From Streptomyces hoynatensis (lineage in GTDB: Bacteria; Actinomycetota; Actinomycetes; Streptomycetales; Streptomycetaceae): 64,000 nucleotides of DNA. How positions within the stretch are numbered: the first letter of the stretch is position 1; the number at the start of each line of letters is the position of its first letter. Made by a program: the position numbers and the translations under genes. Location: contig NZ_RBAL01000002.1 in the NCBI RefSeq assembly GCF_003626535.1, positions 467,322 through 531,321 on the forward strand, given 5' to 3'. The notes below the pieces were generated by a model. It had not been told where the DNA came from. It made no database searches and saw nothing but the letters and a program-made list of their open reading frames with translations. Positions 32,926 through 41,745 of this stretch are shown here, piece after piece.

Positions 32926-33867
32926 ATGACGACTCTGCTGCCGCCGGGCGCCCGGGTGTTCGTCGCGGGACACCGCGGCCTGGCCGGTTCCGCCCTCGCC
33001 CGCGTGCTCGCGGACGAGGGCCACGAGGTGCTCACCAGGACCCGCGAACAGCTCGACCTCCGCGACGCGGAGCGCACGGCGCGCTACCTCGCCGGGGTGC
33101 GGCCGGACGCAGTGGTGCTGGCCGCCGCCACGGTGGGGGGAATCATGGCCAACCAGCGTTTCCCGGTGCCGTTCCTGGAGGACAACCTCCGCATCCAGCT
33201 CAGCGTGCTGGCCGGCGCGCACGCCGCGGACGTCGACCGCCTGCTGTTCCTTGGGTCTTCCTGCATCTACCCCAGGCAGGCCCCGCAGCCGATCCCGGAG
33301 GAGGCGCTGCTGACCGGCCCGCTCGAGCCGACGAACGAGCCCTACGCCCTGGCCAAGATCGCCGGGATCAGCCAGGTGCGTTCCTATCGCAGGCAGTACG
33401 GCCGCGCCTGGATCGCCGCCATGCCGACGAACCTCTACGGCCCCGGCGACAACTTCGACCCGGAGACCTCGCACGTGCTGCCCGCCCTGATCCGCCGCTT
33501 CCACGAGGCGGCCCGCGAGGGGCGGCCCGAGGTGGTGCTGTGGGGCACGGGCACCCCGCGCCGGGAGTTCCTGCACAGCGAGGACCTGGCCCGCGCCTGC
33601 CTGACGCTGCTGCGCCGCTACGACGGCGAGCTGGCGCTGAACGTGGGCTGCGGCGAGGACCTCACCATCGCCGAGCTGGCGCGGACCGTGGCCGATGCGG
33701 TCGGCTTCGCCGGCGGCATCGCCTGGGACCCGGCCAGGCCGGACGGCACCCCGCGCAAGCTGCTCGACGTCACCAGGCTGCGCAAGCTGGGCTTCGCCCC
33801 GCGGGTTGACCTCGCCCGGGGCATCCGGGACACCTACCGGTGGTGGCTCGCCCACCCCGGCTCCTAG
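32926..33867 (+). CDS. fcl: GDP-L-fucose synthase
   Basis: A 313-aa epimerase/reductase of the extended SDR family, acting after GMD to give GDP-L-fucose with NADPH. Visible motifs: [18 protein letters not shown], the Ser of [25 protein letters not shown] (YxxxK) and the [20 protein letters not shown] block diagnostic of the family. ATG 32926 starts the conserved domain; ATG 32884 would add 14 residues without similarity. Its TAG overlaps the TAG of the opposite-strand sugar transferase within a CTAG palindrome. Confidence 0.93.
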   Translation: MTTLLPPGARVFVAGHRGLAGSALARVLADEGHEVLTRTREQLDLRDAERTARYLAGVRPDAVVLAAATVGGIMANQRFPVPFLEDNLRIQLSVLAGAHAADVDRLLFLGSSCIYPRQAPQPIPEEALLTGPLEPTNEPYALAKIAGISQVRSYRRQYGRAWIAAMPTNLYGPGDNFDPETSHVLPALIRRFHEAAREGRPEVVLWGTGTPRREFLHSEDLARACLTLLRRYDGELALNVGCGEDLTIAELARTVADAVGFAGGIAWDPARPDGTPRKLLDVTRLRKLGFAPRVDLARGIRDTYRWWLAHPGS

Positions 33868-35378
33868 TAGGCGCCCCGGCCGTCGACGACGGCGCGGAAG
33901 GTGCGGGCGAGCACGTCGAGGTCGCCGGTGACCGACCAGTTGTCCGCGTAGAACAGGTCGAGCGCCAGGCCCTCGTCCCAGGACAGGTCGGAGCGCCCGC
34001 TGACCTGCCAGGGCCCGGTCAGCCCCGGCTTGACGCGCAGGCGCCGCAGGGCGACCGCGCCGTAGCGGGCGACCTCCTCGGGCAGCGGGGGCCTGGGCCC
34101 GACCAGCGACATCTGGCCGCGCACCACGTTGATCAGCTGCGGCAGTTCGTCGAGCGAGGTGCGGCGCAGCAGCCGGCCGATGCGGGTGACCCTGGGGTCG
34201 CGGCGGATCTTGAACAGCGGCCCCGACAGGTGCTCGTTGGCCGCTTCGAGCCCGGGCCTGCGGCGCTCCGCGTCGGCGACCATGGTCCGGAACTTCCACA
34301 GCGTGAACGGCGTTCCGCGGTGCCCGATCCTGGTCTGCCGGTAGAGCACGGGCCCCCGGGAGTCGAGCCACACGACGAGCGCGAGCAGCGCGAACAGCGG
34401 GGCGAGCAGCACGAGGGCGAGGGCCGCGGCCGAGCGGTCGAGGACGGACTTCAGCGCGGGCTGCGGGCCGTGGCGCAGCGGCGGGGCCAGGTGCAGCAGG
34501 GTCAGCCCGGCCGCGGTGGACAGGGTCAGCCGGCGTAAGGCGACCTCGGTGAGCCCGGTGACCACGGCCAGGGCCAGCCCGGCGTCCTGCACCGCCCAGG
34601 ACAGCCGCCGCAGGCGTTCGCCGGCGAGCAGGCAGCCGGGGGCGACCAGCACCAGGTCGGCGTGCCTGCGGCGGGCGGCGGCGAGCACGGTGGAGCCGTC
34701 GGTGCCCTCCGGCACCGGGTCGGGCACGTGGCAGGGCGGGACCACGGCGTCAAGGCGCCCCATCTCCGGGGCGCCGCAGGTGACTTCGCCGCCCTCGCCG
34801 ACCGCGACCGCGCCGATGACGACGTAGGCGTGGTCGGTGCGGGCGGCGAGCTGGGCGACGATCGCGTCGACCAGCCGGGGCTCGGCGACGACCAGCACCC
34901 GCCGCACCGCCTGGGCCCGGTGCCTGCGGCCGGCGAGGTGGCGGTGGATGGCCGCCCCGGTGGCGCCGCTGACCAGGGGCGCGGGGGCGAGGGCGAGCAG
35001 GGCGGTGGCGACGTGGGAGCTCTCCCCGGTGCAGGCGCGCAGGACGGCGAGGAGGCCGAGCAGCGCCAGCCAGTCCTGGCAGGTGGCCAGCAGGCCGCGG
35101 TTCTCGCCCAGGGTGCCGAGGGTGCGGCCGTGGTAGCGGTGGCGCAGCGCCCTGACGGTGAGCCAGGACAGGGCGGCGACGGTGGCGGCGGCCGGCGGGC
35201 GCGGTTCGTGGGCCGACAGGTAGACGGCGAGGACGGGCAGGAAGACGCCGGCGGCGTCGGCGGCGACGGTGAGCGGGGGATACCAGGGCGAGACGCTGCG
35301 GCGGCGTATCGGCCCGTGACCGGACACGGTTGGTCTTCGAGTGACGCCGTAGCGTGAGCGTGCCGGGTGATGACGCAT
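33864..35378 (-). CDS. Polyprenyl-phosphate sugar-1-phosphate transferase (initiating EPS enzyme)
   Basis: A 504-aa membrane protein of the WbaP/exopolysaccharide polyprenyl glycosylphosphotransferase type. Four N-terminal membrane helices and a nucleotide-binding-like central domain (VRRVLVVAEPRLVDAIVAQL) precede a fifth helix and the catalytic Bac_transf domain (about 310-500). Key blocks are LWKFRTMVADAE, LRRTSLDELPQLINVVRG with MSLVGPRP, and PGLTGPWQVSGRSDLSW. It would load the first sugar phosphate on undecaprenyl phosphate and start repeat-unit assembly. ATG 35378 follows GGGGGG. Tail-to-tail with fcl. Confidence 0.92.
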   Translation of the reverse strand: MRHHPARSRYGVTRRPTVSGHGPIRRRSVSPWYPPLTVAADAAGVFLPVLAVYLSAHEPRPPAAATVAALSWLTVRALRHRYHGRTLGTLGENRGLLATCQDWLALLGLLAVLRACTGESSHVATALLALAPAPLVSGATGAAIHRHLAGRRHRAQAVRRVLVVAEPRLVDAIVAQLAARTDHAYVVIGAVAVGEGGEVTCGAPEMGRLDAVVPPCHVPDPVPEGTDGSTVLAAARRRHADLVLVAPGCLLAGERLRRLSWAVQDAGLALAVVTGLTEVALRRLTLSTAAGLTLLHLAPPLRHGPQPALKSVLDRSAAALALVLLAPLFALLALVVWLDSRGPVLYRQTRIGHRGTPFTLWKFRTMVADAERRRPGLEAANEHLSGPLFKIRRDPRVTRIGRLLRRTSLDELPQLINVVRGQMSLVGPRPPLPEEVARYGAVALRRLRVKPGLTGPWQVSGRSDLSWDEGLALDLFYADNWSVTGDLDVLARTFRAVVDGRGAY

Positions 35379-36443
35379 GTACCCCCCAAGGTGTGGATGC
35401 GGCAACGAGGTTGCTCCCGGCCTGTCGGCGTGGCCGGGAAGCCGCGGGCGCGCGGCGGCGTGCGAGAGCGGACGTGCGGCGGCGGGCGAGGACGGAGGTG
35501 CGGCGGATCGGGCGGCGGTGACGCGATTCGTGGTGACCGTGGTGTCGGGGCAGCGAAGAACCAGAGTAGAGCCGAAGCGGAACGGTGACGTAGCCCCGGC
35601 CCGGCTGTGGCGAGGCCCCGGCGAAGTCGGCGCGTCCTCATCTCCCCTTGAGCGCGCGCCGCGCCGAGAAAAGGTTAGGGCATGCCCCTGACGTTTGACT
35701 GCCGTTCGCCGGAGATTTCCGGGGGCGCCGGCCGGGCCCCGCCGGGGCGTCACCTCAGGCGCGGCACCGCCGGGAGATGGCCGGTCCCGGGAGGCGCCGG
35801 CACCTGCGGCGGGTGCCGGTGGACGCGGCGGGGCCGTTCCTCCCGGAACCCGGCGGCGGGCGCGCCGGGCGCGGCGAGCCGGCCCTGGCGCGGCACGGCC
35901 GGCCGGCCGGCGTGGGCGGCGGCGAGCCCGAGGCGGTGCGCCACCGCCACCACCGCGTTGCCGGCCGCGGCAAGGCCCCGGCCCGGCTCCGGCCCAGGCT
36001 CCGGCCCAGGCTCCCGATGCCGCAGGTCAAGGGCGGCGGCCGGCTCGCCGAGCAGCGGCGGGGGCGCCCGCCGGGCGAGCACCCCGGCCGGGGCGGCGCG
36101 GGCCCGTTCCCCGCAGGAGAGCGCGGAGGAGGGACGGCCGGCGAAGGCGGTCGGCCCGGTGGCGGCCGGCGCCTGCGCCACCGCCTCCGACCCCTCGCGC
36201 TCGGCCGGGGTGCGCGCCCCGGGGGCGCGGCCCCTCCGCACCACCTCGGCCACGGAGAAGGGGAACTACAGGGTCACTTCCTGTGGAAGCACTGCCCGGC
36301 GCATGGCCAGCTCACGCGCTCCCCATGCGTGAGCGGCGCGCCCCGGCATGCGCGCCTCGCCCGCCGGGACGCGGTGGGCCGCCGCAGGCACCCGCACGCC
36401 GGCCCGCCCCGCGGGGAGGCGAACCGGCGTGCGGAGGCAGGGG
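35379..36443. other. One-kilobase region with no convincing gene
   Basis: Several long open frames overlap here on both strands (for example 35777-36529 + and 35750-36253 -). The minus frame has very high third-position G+C. However, both have Arg/Pro/Gly-rich composition, no ribosome binding site and no recognisable domain. A direct repeat (CGGCTCCGGCCCAGGCTC) lies near 35984-36013. The first 150 bp next to the sugar transferase are less G+C rich and likely hold its promoter. It may include an eroded gene. Confidence 0.5.
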
Positions 36444-36465
36444 GCGCGCCCCGAAAGGGGCGCGC
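36444..36465 (-). terminator. Hairpin terminator of the glucosidase operon
   Basis: A perfect 9-bp stem (GCGCGCCCC with GGGGCGCGC) closed by a GAAA tetraloop begins 2 nt after the GH13 stop. Confidence 0.85.
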
Positions 36466-36467
36466 GC

Positions 36468-38069
36468 TCAGAGCGCGAAGATGCCGAAGGAGAAGCCGGG
36501 CGCGACCGCCTCCCCGCCCTCCAGGGTGACGCCCGAGGTCTCCACCGGCCGTCCCGCGGCCAGGGCCCGGCGCGGCAGTGGCAGGGTGGCGGCGGCCCGC
36601 CGCGGGTTGACCACCACGAGGTAGCGCTCGCCCCGGACGTAGGCGAAGGGATAGCCGCTGTGCAGCACCTCGACCGAGCCCCGCGGGCCCAGCTCGGGGG
36701 TGGCCTTGCGCAGCGCGATCAGGCGCCGCACCAGGTGCAGCAGCGAGTGCTCGTGCGCCCGCTGGGCCGCCACCGTGGGCCGGTCGGGCTCCGGGTCGAT
36801 CGGCAGGTAGAGCCGGTCGGCGGGGGCGGTGGAGAAGCCGGCGTTGGGGGAGTCGTCCCACTGCATCGGGGTGCGCGAGCCGGCCCGGTTGTAGCGCGGG
36901 CCGAGCACGCTGCCCTCGTGGTCGGGAAGCCCGGGCACGAAACGCATGCCGATCTCGTCGCCGTAGTAGATGGCGGGCAGCGTGGGCCAGGTCAGCTGGA
37001 AGGCGAAGGCCGGGGGCAATTGCTCCGCGGTGCGCGGCCCGCAGGCCAGGCGGGAGAAGTCGTGGTTGGCGGTGGGCAGGGCGGCGAAGCCCTGCTCGCC
37101 GATGACCGCGTTCACCGACTCCCAGGCCGTCACGAAGGGCCCGGCCGAGCCGCCGCCCTCGGCGTCGAAGTAGCAGGTGCGCTGCGTCCAGTGGTCGGCG
37201 ACCGTGCCGTGCATGTTGTTCCACAGCGACCGCATCGGCAGCCCGTCGGAGGGGCCGCCGAACTGGAGGAAGAAGTCGGAGTGGAAACCGGCGGGCACCG
37301 AGACCGCCGGGTCGCCCCACTCGGCGAGCAGCGCCGCCTCGGGGTGGGTGCGGTCCAGCCAGTCGCGCAACTCCCCCCACAACTCGCAGGTGCGCGTCAT
37401 GCCAGGGTCGTCCTTGACCAGCGAGTGCGCCATGTCCACCCGGAAGCCGGCCAGGCCCAGCCGCAGCCAGTGGTCCATCACCTCGCGCAGCGCCGCCCGG
37501 TTGGCGCGCGGCCCCGCGGCGTCCACCGGCTGCCGCCAGGGCTCGTCCGGGTCCTCGCGGGCGTAGCCGAAGTTGAGCGCGGGCTGGGTGTCGAAGAAGT
37601 TGGGCAGGAAGCCGCCCGGCCTGCTGCCCGGGGAGGCGACGAAGCGCGGCGGCAGGCTCCCCGCCGTGCCCTCGGCCCAGATGTAGCGGTGGTCCTGCGG
37701 GTCCTCGGCCGCCGCCTTGAACCAGGGGTGCTGATCGGAGGTGTGCCCGGCCACCAGGTCGAGCATGACGCGGATGCCGCGCCGGCCCGCCTCCTCCACC
37801 AGCTTGGCCAGGTCGTCCGCCGTGCCGTAGCGCGGGGCGACCGACAGGTAGTCGGAGACGTCGTAGCCCGCGTCCCTGAAGGGCGAGTCGAAACAGGGGT
37901 TCAGCCAGACGGTGTTGACGCCGAGCCAGGACAGGTGGTCCAGGCGGTCCGTGATCCCGGCGAAGTCGCCGATGCCGTCGCCGTCGGAGTCGGCGAAGCT
38001 CTGCGGATAGATCTGGTAGAGGACGGCGTCGGCCAGCCACGACGGGGTGGGGCGGCGGGAGGACGGCAT
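36468..38069 (-). CDS. GH13 alpha-glucosidase
   Basis: A 533-aa alpha-amylase-family enzyme, cytoplasmic (no signal peptide). The TIM-barrel blocks are VLYQIYPQSFADSDGDGIGDF, VMLDLVAGHTSDQHPWF, the nucleophile strand GLAGFRVDMAHSL, the acid/base LLAEWGDP and the third carboxylate PTANHDFSRLA. The YQIYPQSF opening and GDGIGDF favour exo-acting oligo-1,6-glucosidase or alpha-glucosidase. It is the last gene of the sugar-uptake operon, 16 bp after the permease stop, and would hydrolyse the imported alpha-glucoside. A hairpin terminator follows at once. Confidence 0.92.
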   Translation of the reverse strand: MPSSRRPTPSWLADAVLYQIYPQSFADSDGDGIGDFAGITDRLDHLSWLGVNTVWLNPCFDSPFRDAGYDVSDYLSVAPRYGTADDLAKLVEEAGRRGIRVMLDLVAGHTSDQHPWFKAAAEDPQDHRYIWAEGTAGSLPPRFVASPGSRPGGFLPNFFDTQPALNFGYAREDPDEPWRQPVDAAGPRANRAALREVMDHWLRLGLAGFRVDMAHSLVKDDPGMTRTCELWGELRDWLDRTHPEAALLAEWGDPAVSVPAGFHSDFFLQFGGPSDGLPMRSLWNNMHGTVADHWTQRTCYFDAEGGGSAGPFVTAWESVNAVIGEQGFAALPTANHDFSRLACGPRTAEQLPPAFAFQLTWPTLPAIYYGDEIGMRFVPGLPDHEGSVLGPRYNRAGSRTPMQWDDSPNAGFSTAPADRLYLPIDPEPDRPTVAAQRAHEHSLLHLVRRLIALRKATPELGPRGSVEVLHSGYPFAYVRGERYLVVVNPRRAAATLPLPRRALAAGRPVETSGVTLEGGEAVAPGFSFGIFAL

Positions 38070-38085
38070 GGAGAGGAACCTTTCG

Positions 38086-38982
38086 TCAGCCCTTGACGGC
38101 GCCCGAGGTCAGTCCGGAAACCACGGCGCGGCGGAAGATGAGGACCAGCAGCGCGATGGGCAGCACCGAGACCGTTGCGGCGGCGAAGATCGTGCCGTAG
38201 GGGACGGTGAACTGGCTGCCGAACAGGGCGAGGCCCACCGGCATGGTGCGGAACCGGTCCGCGGTGTTGAGGGTCAGCGCGATCAGGAACTCCGTCCAGC
38301 AGGCGGTGAACGTGAAGATCGCGGCGGTGAAGAGGCCGGGCGCGGCCTGCGGCAGGATCACGGAGACCACGGTGCGCAGGGGCGAAGCGCCGTCCACCCA
38401 TGCCACCTCCTCCATCTCCTTCGGAATCCCGAGGAAGAAGTTCCGCAGAATCCAGACCGCAAACGGAACGTTGAGCGCCGTGTAGACAAGGATGAGCCCC
38501 TGATAGCTGTTGAGCCAGCCGATATCGCGCATCAGCAGGAACAGGGGAGCGGCCAGCGCCACCGTCGGGAAGAGGGAGATCATCAGCAGCGCCACCATGA
38601 TCGGCTCCTTGCCGCGCAACGGCAGCCGGGCCAGCGCGTAGCCGGCGAAGGAGCTCAGCCCGAGCACCAGAAGCGTGGCCACGACCGAGACCAGGAAGGA
38701 GTTGAACAGGTAGGTGCCGAAGTTGTTCGTGCCGAACGCGTCCCGGTAGTTGGACCAGGTGGAGTTCTTCGGCAGCAGCGTCGGCGGGTTGGCGCCGATC
38801 TCCTCCGGCGGCTTCAGCGAGGTCACGGCCATCCAGAACAGCGGCGCCGCCACGAACAGGGCGATCAGCAGCGCCGCCGCGTGTACCCAGGTGAAGCGCA
38901 GCCTCCTGGTCCGTGAGCCGTCCTCGGCCACGGGCGCGTCCGGCGCCCCCGCCGGCTCGGCCGCCTCGGTGGTGCCCGTCAT
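38086..38982 (-). CDS. Sugar ABC transporter permease (MalG-type)
   Basis: A 298-aa inner-membrane protein with six helices. The EAA loop reads EEVAWVDGASPLRTVVSVILPQ, close to the consensus that contacts the ATPase. The VWILRNFFLGIP and FRTMPVGLALF segments are typical of CUT1-family second permeases. The ATG overlaps the stop of the first permease (ATGA). No ATPase gene is present in the operon, so a shared MsiK-type ATPase elsewhere in the genome is expected, as usual for Streptomyces CUT1 systems. Confidence 0.92.
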   Translation of the reverse strand: MTGTTEAAEPAGAPDAPVAEDGSRTRRLRFTWVHAAALLIALFVAAPLFWMAVTSLKPPEEIGANPPTLLPKNSTWSNYRDAFGTNNFGTYLFNSFLVSVVATLLVLGLSSFAGYALARLPLRGKEPIMVALLMISLFPTVALAAPLFLLMRDIGWLNSYQGLILVYTALNVPFAVWILRNFFLGIPKEMEEVAWVDGASPLRTVVSVILPQAAPGLFTAAIFTFTACWTEFLIALTLNTADRFRTMPVGLALFGSQFTVPYGTIFAAATVSVLPIALLVLIFRRAVVSGLTSGAVKG

Positions 38983-40046
38983 GTCCCGCCCTCCTCGTCG
39001 CCGACCCGGGCGCGGAACGCCCGCAGGAATACCAGGCAGCCGATGAGCACCAGCCCGGCGGTGCTCGCCGCCACGGCCGCGCCGGGCCCGAAGTCCAGAT
39101 TGGTGAACATGACCTGCCAGCCCAGCAGGGCCAGCGACTCGGTGGCGTCGCCCGGGCCGCCGCCGGTCAGCACGAAGGGCAGGTCGAAGATGCCGAAGGC
39201 CTGCAGGATGCGGAAGAGCACCGCGATGGTCAGCGCCGGGCGAAGCAGCGGGAGCCGGACGCGCCAGAACACGGTCCAGCCGCCCGCGCCGTCCACCTTC
39301 GCCGCCTCGATGACGTCGCTCGGCAGCATCATCAGGCCGGCCAGCACGATGATCGCCACGAAGGGGGTGGTCTTCCAGATGTCGGCGACCGCCATGGAGA
39401 CCATCGCGGGCACGGGCGTGCCGAGGAACTGCCGCGCCTCGCCGGTGAGGTTCTCCGAGAGCGAGGTGAGCACCCCGTAGACCCCGTTGTACATGTACGC
39501 CCACAGCTGCGCGGAAACGACCGTGATCATCGCCCAGGGCAACAGCAGCAAGGCCATCATCCAGCCGCGCGAGCCGCTCAGCCGTTCCAGGACGAGGGCG
39601 ATGGCGGTGCCGAGGACCAGCTCGGTCAGCACGGTGCCGATCGTGTAGCAGACGGTGAACACCAGCGCGTGCCGCCAGCGCTCGGAGCTGAAGAGGACCG
39701 AGTAGTTCTCCGTGGTCAGCCCGGAGAGCTCGAAGCCGTTCGAGGAGACGCGCACGTCGCTGAGGCTCATCGCCACCGAGAAGGCGATCGGGAACAGCGT
39801 CACCCCGGCCACCACGATCAGCGAGGGGGCCGCGAACCGCCAGCCGAGCCGCGCGAACTTCCGTTCGAGCGGGGAGCGCTGCACCATGCCGAGGACGCGC
39901 TGACGCCGCTTGGGCGGCGGCCTGAGCCCCGGAGGCGCCGGCGGCTTGGCGCGGTGCCCACCGGTGGCGACGTCGTCCGGCACGAAGGAGAGCGTCGGGT
40001 CGTCATCGTCGTCCGGCGATCCCGAGGACATCGGGGTGTCGCTCAT
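38979..40046 (-). CDS. Sugar ABC transporter permease (MalF-type)
   Basis: A 355-aa membrane protein with an acidic and Pro-rich cytoplasmic N-terminus (about 1-65) and six helices. The EAA loop reads VIEAAKVDGAGGWTVFWRV, followed by LPLLRPALTIA. It belongs to the CUT1 (MalF/ThuF-like) subfamily for di- and oligosaccharides. It lies 127 bp downstream of the binding-protein gene, a gap with a GC-rich hairpin that may reduce read-through so that binding protein is made in excess. Coupled by four bases to the next permease. Confidence 0.92.
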   Translation of the reverse strand: MSDTPMSSGSPDDDDDPTLSFVPDDVATGGHRAKPPAPPGLRPPPKRRQRVLGMVQRSPLERKFARLGWRFAAPSLIVVAGVTLFPIAFSVAMSLSDVRVSSNGFELSGLTTENYSVLFSSERWRHALVFTVCYTIGTVLTELVLGTAIALVLERLSGSRGWMMALLLLPWAMITVVSAQLWAYMYNGVYGVLTSLSENLTGEARQFLGTPVPAMVSMAVADIWKTTPFVAIIVLAGLMMLPSDVIEAAKVDGAGGWTVFWRVRLPLLRPALTIAVLFRILQAFGIFDLPFVLTGGGPGDATESLALLGWQVMFTNLDFGPGAAVAASTAGLVLIGCLVFLRAFRARVGDEEGGT

Positions 40047-40173
40047 CGCGGGACCATCCCTTCTGCTGCCCTGGTGCTGCGGCCGGGAAGGCGCGCCGGC
40101 TCGCCGCGCCCGGCCACGGCGGGTGCCGTCTCCGGCGCCGCGGGTGCGCCCGCGGGCCGGCGCCGCCCGGGGC

Positions 40174-41469
40174 TCACAGCGCCCGGCCTTCCAGCACGCG
40201 TTCGATGTCCTCCGCGGCCGCGTGGAGGGCGCTGCCCGGGGAGGCCGAGCCGGCCAGCGAACCGTTGACGTTCGTGTAGACCCCGTGGCTGAGCTGGGCG
40301 TAGCGGGCGATGCCGGAGGGCCGCGAGACCAGCGGCGCGTCGGCCGCCGCCTTCAGCGCCGGGTTGCCGCGCTGGAGGTCCTCGTCGTGCAGCACGTCGC
40401 TGCGCGCCGGGATCACCCCGTTCTCCGCCAGCATCCGCTGAGCCTTCTCGCCGGTCATCCACCTGATGAAGGTCAGGGCGGCGCCGATCGCGTCGCTGTG
40501 CGGGTTCACCATCAGGTTCCAGCCGCCGGCCGCGGACTTCCCCGGGCCCTTCTCGCCGTCGAAGGCGGGCAGCGGGGCGATGCCGACCTTGCCCACGACC
40601 TGCGAGGTCTTCGGGTTGTTCGCCTCGCCGTAGGCGTAGGCCCAGTTGCGGTGGAAGGCCGCGTCCCCCTCGACGAAGGTCTGCAGGGACTGCTGCTCCT
40701 GGAAGCTGGTGATCGCGGAGGGGGCCACCCCCTCGTCGAGCATGTCCCGCATGAAACGCAGCACCCGCCGGTTCTCCGGCGAGTCGATCGCCGGCCGGCG
40801 GCCGTCGCGGGACACGGTGCGGCCCCCGGCGGCGGCCGACATCTCCGTCCAGTCCACCGTCAGGCCCTCGTAGTTCGCCCACTGTGCGACGTAGCCGTAG
40901 CGGACGTCGCCCGACCGCTGGAGCCTGGCCGCCGTCCGCTTCAGCTCCTCCCAGGTCTTGGGGACCGGCAGGTGGTGCTTGTCGAGGAGGTCCTTGCGGT
41001 AGTACATGAGACCGGCGTCCACGTAGAGCGGCGCGCCGATGTGCTCGCCCCGGTACTCGGCGATGTCGGCCCGCTCCCTGGGGAAGCGGTCCCAGTAGCC
41101 GTCCGGGAGGTGCGCGTCGAGCGGCATCGCCAGCGAGGCCTTGCCGAACTGGGCGGGCCAGACCACGTCCCCGTTGTAGACGTCGATGCTGCCCGAGCCG
41201 CCGGAGATCTCGGTGGTGAGGGTCGCCCGCATGGTGTCGGTGTTGTTGGGGGCGGCCTGGTAGGTGACCGTGATGCCGGGGTGGTCGCGCTGGAAGGCGT
41301 CGACGAGCTTCTGGGGGAACCCTTCGGGGCCGAAGTTGATGGCGTACCAGGTGAGGTGGCCGGAGGCCGGGCCGACGTCCTTCGGGGCGACCGACGCCGA
41401 ACCGCCGCCGCCGGAAGAACCGCAGGCGCTGGCGAGCAGCGAGCCGAGGACCGTGAGAACGCAGAGCAC
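40174..41469 (-). CDS. Sugar-binding lipoprotein of an ABC transporter
   Basis: At least 431 aa. The lipobox LASAC precedes a Gly/Ser linker and a type-1 extracellular binding-protein fold (LTWYAINFGPEGFPQKLVDAF, PLYVDAGLMYYRKDLLD, AAGGWNLMVNP, FIRWMTGEKAQ). It resembles trehalose/maltose or alpha-glucoside binders more than S. coelicolor MalE. GTG 41469 is the first standard start, but the signal peptide would then lack a basic n-region. A CTG at 41511 in the same frame, 6 nt after AAGGAG, would supply RSARTRR and is a plausible true start (445 aa). First gene of the operon; no LacI-type repressor gene is adjacent. Confidence 0.88.
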   Translation of the reverse strand: MLCVLTVLGSLLASACGSSGGGGSASVAPKDVGPASGHLTWYAINFGPEGFPQKLVDAFQRDHPGITVTYQAAPNNTDTMRATLTTEISGGSGSIDVYNGDVVWPAQFGKASLAMPLDAHLPDGYWDRFPRERADIAEYRGEHIGAPLYVDAGLMYYRKDLLDKHHLPVPKTWEELKRTAARLQRSGDVRYGYVAQWANYEGLTVDWTEMSAAAGGRTVSRDGRRPAIDSPENRRVLRFMRDMLDEGVAPSAITSFQEQQSLQTFVEGDAAFHRNWAYAYGEANNPKTSQVVGKVGIAPLPAFDGEKGPGKSAAGGWNLMVNPHSDAIGAALTFIRWMTGEKAQRMLAENGVIPARSDVLHDEDLQRGNPALKAAADAPLVSRPSGIARYAQLSHGVYTNVNGSLAGSASPGSALHAAAEDIERVLEGRAL

Positions 41470-41517
41470 GCTCGCTCGCCTCGTGCGTGCGCTGCGGTGG
41501 GAGGTGCCCAGGACGTA

Positions 41518-41523
41518 CTCCTT
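41518..41523 (-). promoter_or_regulatory. Shine-Dalgarno AAGGAG suggesting a CTG start for the binding protein
   Basis: AAGGAG on the minus strand is followed by 6 nt and CTG (41511-41509), in frame with the lipoprotein gene. No ATG, GTG or TTG is available at that distance. The competing GTG 41469 has only GAGG at 9 nt. Confidence 0.5.
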
Positions 41524-41745
41524 GTGGTGCCGCGTTCCTGGGCCTCAGCCTCGCCTGCCGCCTCCGCTACCCGAAGCGGAAAACGCTCTTATCGGGAAAA
41601 GTCACTGGAAAGAAGGGCGCCGAAGACGGCCTCGACGCGCGGCGGGCGGGCTGCCCGCGCCCCCGCCGTGCTCACCGCCCGGGCTCGCCCGAGTCGAGAG
41701 GGGCCACCTGAGCGAAGCGCTTGATGCACGGGCGCCGGCCGAGGG

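Noticed and set aside
35750..36253. Minus-strand 167-aa hypothetical protein
   Set aside because: High third-position GC but no ribosome binding site, no domain and an equally open opposite strand; described as part of an unassigned region instead.
36468..41511. Naming the transport operon malEFG with malR
   Set aside because: No LacI-family regulator is adjacent and the binding protein looks more like trehalose/alpha-glucoside binders, so no mal symbols were given.
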